From positions 2,170,001-2,234,000 of the forward strand of contig MSED01000001.1 in NCBI GenBank assembly GCA_002099365.1: DNA of 64,000 nucleotides, written 5' to 3'. The DNA is from Phialophora verrucosa. Taxonomy: Eukaryota; Ascomycota; Eurotiomycetes; Chaetothyriales; Herpotrichiellaceae. Within the stretch, counting starts at the first letter, position 1. Every line of letters begins with the position of its first letter. This document shows positions 22,527 to 33,549 of this stretch, in pieces. The translations under genes were made by a program, and so were the position numbers. A model generated the notes under the pieces. The model searched no databases, had not been told where the DNA came from, and saw only the letters and a program-made list of their open reading frames with translations.

Positions 22527-23010
22527 ATGGCGAGGAAAGTTACAGGGGATAAACACGTCGATGCAGTCGCGGCAACCATGGTCAGTCTTACTCTGTTCAC
22601 TCGTTTGGTCTCATTTAGAAAGGCGTCACGGCTAAGTCACTGCCACCGTTGCAGAAGAGGGACCATTTCTCGGCCGTGAGCGAGGAATCCATCTCGGAGG
22701 TCTGTTGGTCGGGGTACGCTCGGCCGGGGCTGGACTTCAAGGAGCGCGCCTTGATGAACATCGCTATTCTGACGGTGTTGGGTAGAGGCCCCAAGTTGCG
22801 CATCCATATCCGTTGCGCGGTCTACAATGGTTTCAGCGAGGAAAAGGTCGCCGAGACATGTCGACGTGCCATGGGGACCTTCTCGACTTCTATATGTGCC
22901 CCATTCTAGGATCTGTGGGCCTCTGCTCTGGCCCACAGGCCGTCGATAATAATGGGCCGTTCACAGATCGTAGCGGTCGATGGAAGAGAATTGAAGAGCC
23001 TACGGGATGA
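22527..23010 (+). CDS. Carboxymuconolactone decarboxylase (CMD/AhpD-like) protein, 5' end unresolved
   Basis: Three segments join in phase: about 22527..22580, 22655..22865 and 22910..23010, across introns of 74 nt (GTCAGT...TTGCAG) and 44 nt (GTGCCA...TTCTAG). The body matches PcaC-type CMD proteins: GRRMARKVTGDKHVD, then RPGLDFKERALMNIAIL, RIHIRCAVYNGFSEEKVAETCR, and after the last splice VGLCSGPQAVD at the position of the family's LYxGxPAAxD stretch. The ATG at 22527 falls inside the conserved helix, so the real start is probably upstream, perhaps through another intron. The usual activity is gamma-carboxymuconolactone decarboxylation in aromatic catabolism, but many fungal relatives have other roles. 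I cannot exclude a gene in early decay. Confidence 0.6.
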
Positions 23011-23713
23011 GGAGGGAGTAGAGATATATCGGAGGAGCCATTGGCTGGCAATAGTAATGGCGACGGCGTAGAGAACTTCGCAGTCCACGGGCTCGGATCA
23101 AAACTTAGCTCTATTTTGTACTCTTGGGCGGGCAAAGGGTACATTTAAAAGAAAGGTGCGAATTCCATCAACGGCCGAGGGACGAACGACACGGGGACCA
23201 GGAAGAGCCTACATATAAGTACATATACCTAGCTATGTAGTTATCTAACATGTGCGTACCCGTCTTAGCGAAACTTCAGACCCCCACGGCAGTTCTACAT
23301 ACTCCCTGTGATGTGTCTCAATTTCATTCCTCCCGATGTGACCTATGCTCACTCACTACTCGGGAGCACATCGTGTGATTACGGTAGTGTTAAATCCGCA
23401 CTGGTGTTATGCATATCCTATCCTTCTGAGCACTGAAGTCTCACGGAATAGATAGATATATATCTCCTTGGAGGCTTCGGGTTTCGAGCTCATCTAGCTC
23501 GTTGGTGGCTAGTCAAGCCCAGTGATTGAGGCGAGAGCGAGAGATATTCACAAGGGACTTTCCGGAGAGATGAAGACGGAGACCTCTCGACGAGGAGTTA
23601 GGATATACGGTATTCGTCCCAGGCACAGCACATGTGCGAGGGCAGTAAACAAGGTGGAACTCATTGGATTTGATTGCTGTGCTGTGCTACTAGCACGGGC
23701 AATGCAAGGACTT
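23011..23713. other. Intergenic, no gene seen
   Basis: 3' flanks of the CMD-like gene and of TYW1. Contains a TA-rich patch near 23210-23245 and 23450-23465. No coding frame of interest. Confidence 0.5.
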
Positions 23714-26188
23714 TCAGAAGTCCAGGCTGTCGCTCTGCGCGTGCACGACTGGTCCTGCTTTCCTCCCCTTGGCTAATTCGTCCGTCCTGCTCCCGGCTTT
23801 CGGCTTCCCCTTTCTATCGACTCGTTCATCTCGGGGGTCAAACCCGCCGTTGCCCCAAAGCGCCCAATCCGGCGTTTCGTTACAGTAATCCTCTGGTTTG
23901 AAATCCTGGCCCCCTTCGAGTAAGCCAAAGAACTTATCGTAGTCAATGATCGTATGCCATTTCCCATTGATCAAGAAGCGCTTCGACGCGATCAGAGCGC
24001 AACAGCTGTGTGCGTGTTCCGCCGCGATACCATAATCGAGGCCTCTCTTGACAAGAGCAGCATCCAATGCTTCCACAAACGCGACAACCTCTTCGTAGAA
24101 AGGGACATTTTGCATGGTAAGACCGGCTGAAGAGGAAGTCGACGTCCCGCAGTAAGTGACCCCCTTGATCTCGATGAAGCAAGGCAGTCCCTTGGCAACC
24201 AGATCCGCGTACCCTTCGACCTCATCCTCGACATTGAAGCCCTTCACCAGCGTGAGGCGGAAGACGGTTCGTTGCTCGAACCTCTTCTCCCGCAGGATGT
24301 CCAGACAAGAGCTGAAGCGTTCCCAGAAATCACGGTGCAAAGGACGGTCGATTTTCCGCAGACTGTCCCTGTTGCTGGCGTCGATGCTCACGTACAGTTG
24401 CGTGACTCTTCTCAGATCGCTCAGCTGCTGCGGATGCTGGGCATTGCAAACCAAGAAACTCGATATGCGCTCTCCATGCAGAAGGCCGACGAACTCGTTG
24501 ATACGCGGGTAGAAAATGGGTTCGCCGACGAGACTCAGCGCGCAGTGCCTTATCCGCATGGCTTCCTCGAACCGCTCGCTCCTGACGCCCGGCACACCGC
24601 GCATCATTTTAATCTTCTTGTAGTGGCCCTCTTTGGCGCCGTCGAAGATCATCTTCGGGTCGTCGACTTGCCATCGCCACGTCGTGGAGACTGGATTGGT
24701 GCCATGTCTCCAGCAAAAGACGCACTTGTTGCTACACGACAGGGACGGCGTGGTTTCCATACACAGATGGGATGCAATGCCATAGAAGGAGTTTTTGTAG
24801 CAGGAACCGCGGCCTCGCAATGCGGACTTGGTCCATCGGCAGATCTTAACGCCTGAGTGGGTGCCCACGATCGTGTAGCCTTGTTTAGTCAGGGCCGCGT
24901 GAGTAGGTGATTCCTTGGGCACCATGGCTTTCAAAGCGACAGGAGCGGAGGCAGAAGTGGTGGAGTATGTGGTGAAGTCGATCGCCATGGGAGCGGCTTT
25001 CCCTCCGACGTCCTCAAGGTCCGTGGTATTGGCCAGTTTCCGCCTTTTGTTACGACCAGAGTCCGGGAAGTCGACGTCGTTGTCATACCCTGCATCTGGC
25101 TCGTCCTCCTGGTCGCTCTCCACGGCGAATCCACTACCAGGCACCCCCTCTCCGAGCGTACCCGAAACGCTGAGTTCCTGCAAGACATTGCACACTCCGC
25201 CTGTCCACTCCTTCGTCGCTTGCTCGATGGTGCTCTTCACATCGCCCAGCCCTAATGGGTATGCTCTTTTCCGGCCCGTCAGCTTGGCCATCCATTTGTC
25301 CACTTCCACAGCTTGTGAGCAGAATCCTTTCTCTTCGGTAGGCCATCCATCTTTGTCTCCAATGCCGAAGACCGTATATCCTGCCAACGTGGAGAGCGGT
25401 GCGGTGTCAATGCGGAAGTCATTGTGCGTTTCATCCAGGTGGGCGAGGAAGGTATTCAGGATGGTATCGATGTCGTAGGATGGAATGAGGAGGAGGTAGA
25501 AATATCGGACATTGGCGGCCGACTTGGGCGTCTTGGGCCCGGAAATGAAGTAGTCGTCGAGGTCGATGTATGAGAGATCATACACTTCGGGCTTCAGGAT
25601 CGCGGACTGGGTGTCCGCAAGGGCCTCGAGTTCAGCAGCTACCTTCCTTGACAGTCGTTCAGTTGTCCCTGTCAAAGACGAGAAGAAGACTAAAGGCTGC
25701 AGAGAAAATAGTCCCGTTTGTCTCTGCGCGAGTGTCTGCCCTCTTGGACCAACCGGCTTGCGTCCCGTCACGGTACGGGCTGCTGCTGGTCGAGGTTTTC
25801 GAGCCTGGCCAGATGTAAGCTGATCAACGTATCTGGAAGCTGTCTCATTCTTCTCATTCGTGGTATTTCCAGCAGTATCATCATCCGCTTGTGCGAGCCA
25901 TTCTGCTTTCTCTAGCCCTGGAGAGGATTCGCGTAATGCGGTTCTGCCAGGACGCCTGCGCCGCACAATGATGGCAATGACACTCAGGAAAGATACCAAG
26001 GCTAGAAGAATGCGATTGTCATGCCACAATGTCAGCACACGGTCCAGCCAGTCTGCCAGAATGACCGGCGCCGCTCCTCCTTCGCCCATGTCCATGGCTT
26101 TGGGAGGAACTCGTGGTTTTCGCCGGGGACAAATATTGAGAAAAGTCGAGGACCTTGCGTGACTCGGATGCGGGGTGTCTTGGTCCAT
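23714..26188 (-). CDS. TYW1: tRNA 4-demethylwyosine synthase TYW1
   Basis: Intronless 824-codon frame from the ATG at 26188. A membrane-like hydrophobic segment (about residues 58-75, ILLALVSFLSVIAIIVRRRR) is followed by a flavodoxin-like domain (about 160-330; PLVFFSSLTGTTERLSRK is the FMN-binding loop), an acidic linker, and a radical-SAM domain whose cluster motif reads CSNKCVFCWRHGTNP (CxxxCxxC, about residue 500). Later motifs GEPIFYPRINEF and YVSIDASNRDSLRKIDRP are typical of TYW1. The enzyme condenses N1-methylguanosine-37 of tRNA-Phe with pyruvate to form the tricyclic core of wybutosine. Length is close to the yeast protein. Single-copy housekeeping gene, probably unrelated in role to the cluster on its left. 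Confidence 0.95.
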   Translation of the reverse strand: MDQDTPHPSHARSSTFLNICPRRKPRVPPKAMDMGEGGAAPVILADWLDRVLTLWHDNRILLALVSFLSVIAIIVRRRRPGRTALRESSPGLEKAEWLAQADDDTAGNTTNEKNETASRYVDQLTSGQARKPRPAAARTVTGRKPVGPRGQTLAQRQTGLFSLQPLVFFSSLTGTTERLSRKVAAELEALADTQSAILKPEVYDLSYIDLDDYFISGPKTPKSAANVRYFYLLLIPSYDIDTILNTFLAHLDETHNDFRIDTAPLSTLAGYTVFGIGDKDGWPTEEKGFCSQAVEVDKWMAKLTGRKRAYPLGLGDVKSTIEQATKEWTGGVCNVLQELSVSGTLGEGVPGSGFAVESDQEDEPDAGYDNDVDFPDSGRNKRRKLANTTDLEDVGGKAAPMAIDFTTYSTTSASAPVALKAMVPKESPTHAALTKQGYTIVGTHSGVKICRWTKSALRGRGSCYKNSFYGIASHLCMETTPSLSCSNKCVFCWRHGTNPVSTTWRWQVDDPKMIFDGAKEGHYKKIKMMRGVPGVRSERFEEAMRIRHCALSLVGEPIFYPRINEFVGLLHGERISSFLVCNAQHPQQLSDLRRVTQLYVSIDASNRDSLRKIDRPLHRDFWERFSSCLDILREKRFEQRTVFRLTLVKGFNVEDEVEGYADLVAKGLPCFIEIKGVTYCGTSTSSSAGLTMQNVPFYEEVVAFVEALDAALVKRGLDYGIAAEHAHSCCALIASKRFLINGKWHTIIDYDKFFGLLEGGQDFKPEDYCNETPDWALWGNGGFDPRDERVDRKGKPKAGSRTDELAKGRKAGPVVHAQSDSLDF

Positions 26189-28795
26189 GCCGCTTTAACT
26201 GGGATTCTCGCCCACACCAAATATAGGAGACCAACTCAGCGTCGTCGCCGTCGCTGGCTGAGAACTATCAGATGTTATGTCCCACACGGATGCAACAATG
26301 TTGTCGTTCAACAATGGTATGTGAAGCTCGAAGACGTGAAGATGAGGATATGCAAACCTGGCCATATCCGCGGGAATGACTTGAGGCACTCTGCGCATTT
26401 TTCATCCACGATCCCGATATCTTCGCCGCACGGAGCACCCTTTATTCACATCTACAGTGAAATCAACATCATCCGTCACTGTACCAAGAGGATGTCTTGA
26501 TTTGGACTGACGATAATGTGAACTCTCTAACATGCCTCCGCCCAAGCTTTGGCGCCCGCGATGGCAAGCCAACAAGAACCCTGGCAAGCAGGGAGATCTT
26601 GCTCATCCGGCAGACAAGCGACTCTCTCTCGCACCCATCCTCCATCCGGGGTGGACGAGAAAGGACAGGGACCAAGCTTGAACAGTGGTGGCCACACACT
26701 CGGGCACCCTAGGAATGTCCGTGTGAGGACATCCTAACTACACAGCATTGCTGCAGAATCCTCCATCTCATATCATATGGGCGTATTAATGACTTAGGTT
26801 CTAACCTTTGAACCCCTACATACTTACCTCTCGTCATCCCCTTCTCTTTGTCAGAGTATGAAAGGTTCCTTGATTGCTGTCTGAAGGTACTACCCAAGGC
26901 TCAACGATATACAGCCAGTTGACCCCTTTCGTACTTGGGGCTGGGAATGCCCAACCTCTTCATCGACACTCTTCAGACCAATCCTCTCCCTCTTCGCCGT
27001 CGACCCGTCATCCAGCAACGGCCAAGCGGGCGGAAGAGCCAGCGTAACCAATACTCCTTTCCATCTCTGTCTGCCGGCAACCAAGCCCTATTCTCGCCCG
27101 GGAACGCAACCGCACGATGGCGCGCTGAAACGGGAACCCCATCGATCAGAGCCCTACCCGTCGAACCCGTAAGGCTCTCCTGTCTACGAGGCCCACACAC
27201 CCCTCCGCTCACTCATGACCATAACACAAGAAAACAGACGACATATCTGCACGCCGTCGGAAACGCTGCCGATGTAGCGCTCAGAATATCCTGTGGTGCT
27301 CCATGACGTCCCAGGAGCAGTCCGAATACGAAGATTATTCCGTACTGGGAATGCTATCAGGTTGGGGAAGAACCTGGATTTTGCCGTTTTGGTATCTGTA
27401 CATGTACCGTCCTACCGTCTGGCAAGGGAACCCTTACACGGTAGAGGGGGAGTATGCCATCTACGCCGTACACAGAGGAGGACGATCACGCAATATTGAT
27501 TGACTCGTGCATTCGAAATGACCCGGATCGGAACGGTACGGGACCGCGAACCGAGCAGAAGGATGTCCTCCACTGGACCGGACCCATTCAGAAAAGATCT
27601 GTTTAGCGTACTGGAGAGAGCGTGGTATGTAGATTCGTGTACCCAGTACGAGTACTTGTATATGCGTGTGCCCTGTAGTCACCCTTTTCGGTACTGGGTA
27701 CTGGGTACAAGGTACTTCACCGCCTGCCCATACTACTTACGCGAACCCAATCCAGTTCCGTCCCGCCCCGCTCTCACAATGCCGCGCTTTCAAGGTTTTT
27801 TGAAAGTATCTAAATGATCATAGACATAAGTAACTGATGATTAGTTCATAACCCTCCGTTACCTTACTTGACATGACTTGGGTGCTTGCCCAGCCATATA
27901 GACAGATATGGAACGGACCGAATGTACATACTACATATCTTACAGTACTGAGCACAATGCAGCAATTCCAGCAGGGGGATCTGTCGCTTCGCGTAATGGC
28001 CAGCTACGCTAGTCTTATCATACTGTACCCTGTACTTATGATTCTGCCGACGAAGGTACCCGGTACTCGAAGAACACAAGAACACAACGCCCTCGACGAA
28101 GCATAGCAGTACCCAGCACAGCAATGCTGCAGTATCGTGTCGTGTCGTAGTGTCCATGACGAACACGAAGCAAGATCAAGATACGGTCCATCAATCTCAC
28201 TCCTCACAGTCAGTCACGAACCGGCACAGTATTACCTTACGGTTCTATGGTGATCGATTCATCAATTACTTCGCCGCGCATCCTAAATCCCATAACCAAG
28301 TCTATATATGTGCGTATGTATGTATGTATGTATGTATGTATATCTGGATATCTGTATGCATGTATGTGTATTCACGTACGTATGACGCTCGAACGAGGCC
28401 GTCGGTCCTATCCAATCCAGTCAACTCCAGTCCAGTATGTGTACTTGTGTACGTGCGCACGTGTGTGTGTGAGAACGTGTCAATGTGAAAGTGTATGCCC
28501 CGTCCATCCCAGCGAATATAATGGGTGTTCAAATCAGCCACTCCAGGGGTATTTTGACGTTGATATAAGTACGAGGGTTTCGGCCGTGACGTCGTAAGTT
28601 GGGTGCGGAGCTTTCAGTGAGGAAGCAAGCGCGTGAGTAAGGGACTGAGTTAGTGAGTAGGTTCAGAGGGTAGGTGAGTAAGTAGTAAGTGATCGACTGG
28701 AACCGCCGTTTGCGCAACATACCACCCCGTCGCTATCGCCATCTATGCATGCAGCGAAGTGCCACCCCGCAACGCCATCAATTGCACACGAAGCG
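26189..28795. other. 2.6 kb intergenic with simple repeats
   Basis: No convincing gene. It contains the TYW1 upstream region, a stretch rich in GTACTGGGTAC-type words near 27640-27720, a (TATG)n microsatellite at about 28314-28342 and a short (GT)n at 28461-28471. Frames of about 100-120 codons here have no recognisable domains. Confidence 0.45.
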
Positions 28796-30040
28796 TCATG
28801 CAAACGCGCTGCTCAGCTCCTCACAGATGTTCGTAATGGCCGTCCTGCCGGCCTCGAGCACGGCGTCCATGGCCAGGAAGGGATGTGGCATGCCCTCGGC
28901 GACGGTCAACACGGTGGGGACGCCGTTGGCGCCAAGCTTGCGGGCGTATTCCTCACCGTCGTGCCTCAGGACGTCCAGCTCGCCGACGATGATGTAGGAC
29001 CGGGGCAACAGCTCGAAGACGTGGTCCGGGGCCAGGAGCGGGGAGGCCTCGCGGTGCGCCCAATCGGCCTGGTCCGGCAGGTAGTGGTGACGGTACCAGA
29101 GCATCTTCTTCGCGGGGAGGTGGGCCGTGAACTCGAACGCCTTCCACGTGGGGCTCGAGTAGGGCGTGGCCGTGTTGTCCGTCACCGGCACCACCAGGAC
29201 CTGCGACCGCAGCGACACACCCGGCTGGGGTCGGAGCACGGCCCTCTGCGCGATGACGGCCGCGATGTTCGCCCCGGCCGAGGCCCCGGTGATGGCGACT
29301 CTGCTGAGGTCCAGGTTGAGCCGGCTCGGGCCTTGGGACGTCGACCACAGAAAACTTTCCCATGCGTCGTGGATCGCGGCCGGAAAGGGATCCTCCGGCG
29401 CCAGCCTGTCTCATGAATGCGCGTGTGAGTCAGTCGACACTACCCGGGGGGGGGGGGGAAGTTCTTCTAAAAGCAAAAGGCTTCAAACCAAAAAAGATGT
29501 CTCACAACGGGGGGTTTGGACGAGGCTGAGAGGTGGTGGTGGTGGTGGTCTTGGTGGGGGGAGGCGGGCTGCTAACCTATAGTCAGTGGTGATTACCACG
29601 GCCCGGGACCGCACGCAAATGTGCGTGCAAACCGTGTTTTCGGTGTCGATGTCGCCGAACACCCAGCCCCCGCCATGGTAATAGTGTACGAGCGGCCAGC
29701 CAGACCGCGGAGGCACACCGGGTGGGATAAAGCAGCGGATGGGGACCTCTGGCCCCGTGGTTTCTCGTCGGGACAGCGAGAGGTCCAGGATTTTCCCCAC
29801 GGGCAGTGGCTTGCTATGGCTGGGCGGCACGTTTCCGCTTATTCGCGCCACGTCGATGGGCAGGAGATGCACCTGCTGGGCATGCAGGATGTACTTGTTG
29901 TAGAAGGCCACATACTCGGGATGGAGGCGATTTTGCACGCTGGGGTGGAGAGGGTTGGGCGGCGACTGTACCGGGGCGAGTTGGGCCACCATGTCTGGCT
30001 TCTCGGGGTCGCGCTGCTGGGTGACGGGAGGTGTAGTCAT
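28796..30040 (-). CDS. HSL-type alpha/beta hydrolase (esterase/lipase)
   Basis: Two exons, 30040..29577 and 29405..28796, joined over a 171-nt intron so that DYRLAPEDPFPA becomes continuous; 357 residues. The hormone-sensitive-lipase hallmark HGGGWVFGD forms the oxyanion hole (about residue 127). The nucleophile motif is GASAG (about 200), the acid residue lies in GELDVLRHDGE, and the catalytic His in GMPHPF. These cytosolic enzymes hydrolyse esters of small acids or drugs; the substrate is unknown. The frame is open upstream of the ATG at 30040, but no better ATG is seen. The intron carries a 13-C run and CCA repeats on the coding strand, the only unusual point. Confidence 0.88.
29446..29458. 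repeat. Poly-G(13) run in the esterase intron
   Basis: Thirteen consecutive G on the plus strand (C on the coding strand) inside the intron of the HSL-type esterase, with a GGT-repeat tract at about 29530-29550 nearby. Prone to length error in sequencing and replication. Confidence 0.85.
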
Positions 30041-31696
30041 GGACTCTTTCCACGGAGGGAGGAGACGGGGAGAGGAGAGGTTGCTTTGCCATTGTTCAAA
30101 TACACAGGCTTGTGGGTGCACAGTAGGTTTTGGTGGCACACAGCACACGGGTAGTGCTTGTGAAGCTTTCGCTCTAGCCCGAGCCAACCGCTCTGGCGGG
30201 ACAAGGTCGACTGTGCTACCTGGAGAGTAGCGTAGAGCCACATCCGTAGTGGTCCTCGTGGTGTCCGTGTGGTCGCGGCGCTGCAGCACAGGGATTCAGG
30301 GTCTCGCCAAGTCGGCCCCGGTGGGCTATAAAAGAGGTTCGAGACGACGCTGTCAAATCAATCGCGCTCTTCTCCGGAGTGTGCGCATGTAATTGGCCGC
30401 CGCTGAGGCCCGGAAGGAGCTGCATTATCAAGGCCCAGGCTTGTTGAGCGCTATTGCGTGGGGAGTGGGAGTCCCAGGTACTCGTACTCCCCACTGCTCC
30501 CGGTATCCCATCTGCTGCCACAGGGGCTACGAACGCCTAGAGCCGGGGCCTGCTGGTGCGTGCAAATTGCGTCACGCTACCGCCTGCTGTGCAATGGAGC
30601 TGCCCTGACCGACGCCCAGCGCTAGCACGACGATGGGTCACCCTCGCCTTCGCCCTCCTGTGCTTGGATCGAGAGCGACTAGGAGACTGCAATGTGTGAA
30701 GCTTGGGGCCCGGCTAGCACTAGCTGATGGCAGATCACTCATGGCTACGGCATCCCTTTTGAGAGATTTGCGGGCCAAGGCAGCCCGAGGTTGGACGATA
30801 GCCAGTGCACAGCTCGTCGTTGCCGATCAGGCAAACGAATCGGAGCCGCAGGGCGCCCCAACCGAAGATGCAGTGCTGGTCGACGGCCTGGCAAACTCTA
30901 TGCACTCGAAGGTTCCAATTCTCAGGTAGTTGCATTTGAATGTTCGGAGAATTACCACCGCCGTGGGATCGATTATGCCATTTCACGGAGTACGAGTACC
31001 TGAGCAGGTAGATGCAGTCCTTGGACTTCGATCCCGGCGAGCCGTTCCAGACTCTGGGCGTCGAACTCAAAAGATCTAGTACCCAGTACGTCGCAGAGGA
31101 AACAAGAACAAGGCGTTGGGTGTCGCGCACCAAGCAGCCCGGCCCGCTTCTCCACACCCTCCCACATACCAGGAGCAGGCTTTTGTTCTGGCTCTCTCTT
31201 CCGCCGTGAAACTTGCTCTCATGCAGAGCACCGAGTGGGCAGCTTGCTGGCAGGATGGATCCCATCACAAAGCTGTCGTGGAATCCTCGTTCTGCAACGT
31301 AAGCTTCCCCAGAACGTAAGGTCCATGAGATCAGCGTCTGTTTTGTCGATCCCCTCGATAGCCGAGGGTAAAAGGTGCGGTGGAGAGACTTGGGCGTGAA
31401 TGCCGGGGAGTGGGCGGGTATCTGCCAGCTTACGCTGTCTTCGGTGGCTTTAAATCCTACTGTATTCCGGGACATTGTAGTAGAGCTACGAAAGTGACAG
31501 TGCTGCGTCCACATTCTCCCGACATTTCGCTTTTCCCAATATCACACAGCAATGGGGCGTGAAACCTGTGCAACCGCACGGGCACTCGCCGCAGACAAAC
31601 GGCGCCAGTTCGAACTATGCTTGGTCCCCGTCGTAGACTTGGCCCTCTGTCCGACCACGGTCAACCGCTGCCGAGAGGGCCTTGGAGTGGCCGGTC
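30041..31696. other. Intergenic, no supported gene
   Basis: Promoter region of the esterase gene and 3' flank of the permease gene. A 259-codon minus-strand frame (30735-31514) has no recognisable domain and random-like composition; I do not call it. Confidence 0.45.
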
Positions 31697-33549
31697 TCAG
31701 TCCGCCGCAATACCGTCGGACGCGGGAGGGCCCTTGTACACCTTTCGAGCGTGAACTACGTACCACACCGCCGACAGGAACATGAATCCGACAAACACGA
31801 CGCTGGCATAGTTCATCGTCACCACCGTGACGGGCAATGCCGTAGGCATGCTGAAAAGCACAACTTCGAAGCAAATCCAACATAGCGCAACGCCGTTGGC
31901 AATGGGGCCGATGATCGGACCACAGTTCCAGCGAGCCGTGGAGACCTCCTTCCGGCGGTGCACCACGCTGATTCCTATCGGAATGGCGTATGACACTGCC
32001 AATCCGATGACGCCGACCGATACAAAGGCGAGGAAGGCGGATGAAGAGCCCAGGTAGATCAAACCGAGCAACATTTGCACCGCGGTGGTGAGGATCAGGG
32101 CGTAGAGAGGTACACCCAGGTGTCCGTCAACCCGCGACCACACACTGGCAAGTGGCATGGCGTCGTCCCTGGCAAAGGCCCAGGTACATCGGGAGGCGGC
32201 CGTGGTGATGCTGATGCTGCAAAACATTGTGATCATCAGAACCAGGAATATTAGGCCCAGACCACCGCCTGGCGTGCCCATGACGGTATGGAAGATGTAA
32301 GGTAGCGCTTGGCCGTAGGGTGCCGCAATGACGTCTTCCAGTGGAGGAAGGGTGAAGCAGATGGGGAGGATGAAGAACAAGCCAGCGGTGCCACCGACAG
32401 GCACGCAGAGACTGATGGCCGTGGGAACTTTGACCGTAGGGTTCGTACATTCTTCCGCCATTGCCGAGATCATTCCGATGGCGCTGAAAGTATACGCCGC
32501 GGGTAGGAGACCGATGAAGAACGTGAATCCGCCCCAGCCTGAGAACGACTTGTCGTAGTGGCCTAGCGCGTAGCCAGCACTATGCCGACCCACGTCGGCT
32601 TTGACGGAGAGAGCAATCAGGATGATAAGGATGCTCACGGCCGTCCAGGCCGCGCAAACCGTGTCGACCATGGGAAGGAATCGGTTTCCAAGCGCACAAA
32701 TGACCAACGTCACGAGGCAGACAGCGTAGAATATCAGTAGCAACTGCCAGTCCTTCGCAACCCAGTCGGGATGATACATCGCCACACTTGCAACAATGAG
32801 CGAAGCAAATCCAAAGTTTACCGAAAGCGCTGTCTCACAGTCAGCTCTTGCACATGGACGAACGTGCCCAGCTCCAAGGTCAAAAGGGCAGCCATTCTGC
32901 AGGGGCTTGGATGTGGTTCGGCACGGTGACCACCACGCCTCCGATGAAAGCGGTCCGCGGCGGGTCTTGAAAGTCCCGCACACAGATGGCTCGAGTCCTC
33001 TACATTCTCTCCGAGGTAACGGAGGAGGTAATCATCCGCCAATGCCCAACCCACAGGAGGTCACGGCCAGTGGCGGACGGGAGATTGTATGTAAGGAAAG
33101 GGTGGTTACTCACTGATAGTCCAGTTGCCCACAAGCCACGTCCAGCCGGTTATGAACGACAGTGCGGTTTTCCCCCTTGTTGCCAACTGGAAAGACCAGT
33201 AATAAGGTCCCGCCGAAGTGGGATATTTCGAAGCCAGCTCGCTCAGCGAAAGAGCCACGCATTCGTCGAGGACGAGAACGACGATCCAACCAACGAACAT
33301 GGCCAGTGGACCTCCTCCGTAGATGGCAGAAATCAATGGACCGCCCTCTCCGTATGGGATGGCAGCAATGGCCAACGATTGAAACAGGAGCGTGGCCATG
33401 GATCGGTTGCGACTTAACTCAGGCTTGTAGCCCAGCTGGTCGAGTATTTGGATGTCGTCAATGCTGCCGGCCCTGAAGGAGGCCCTTCTCACGCCATCAA
33501 TGACGGGCACGTCGCCCACGGGAGGGGCTTTTTCGGCGTCGACAGCCAT
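31697..33549 (-). CDS. APC-family amino acid / choline-type permease
   Basis: Two exons, 33549..33114 and 32829..31697, give 522 residues; the 284-nt intron (32830..33113) has GTGAGT and GACAG ends, and the join NWTI-T-LSVNFGFAS matches the family. About 12 hydrophobic segments. Diagnostic stretches: FQSLAIAAIPYGEGGPL, the SELASKYPTSAGPYYW motif of fungal GABA/choline permeases, SAMAEECTNPTVKVPTAI in the sixth-to-seventh span region, and SRCTWAFARDDAMP. It should carry an amino acid, polyamine or choline across the plasma membrane; which one cannot be told. It is divergent from the ammonium transporter across about 940 bp, so both could share nitrogen control. Confidence 0.9.

Noticed and set aside
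11189..23010. Full secondary-metabolite gene cluster with backbone enzyme
   Set aside because: No PKS, NRPS, terpene synthase or DMATS features were found, so only a small enzyme cluster is claimed.
28314..28342. (TATG)n array considered as a structured repeat such as CRISPR
   Set aside because: Plain tetranucleotide microsatellite without spacers; CRISPR arrays are not expected in fungi.
30735..31514. 259-codon minus-strand open frame
   Set aside because: No domain, random-like composition, no splice partner; probably chance in a GC-rich intergenic stretch.
32830..33113. Possible extra exon inside the permease intron (a GGVVVTVPNH-like frame)
   Set aside because: Direct joining of the flanking exons already restores the conserved family sequence; adding it would insert unrelated residues.
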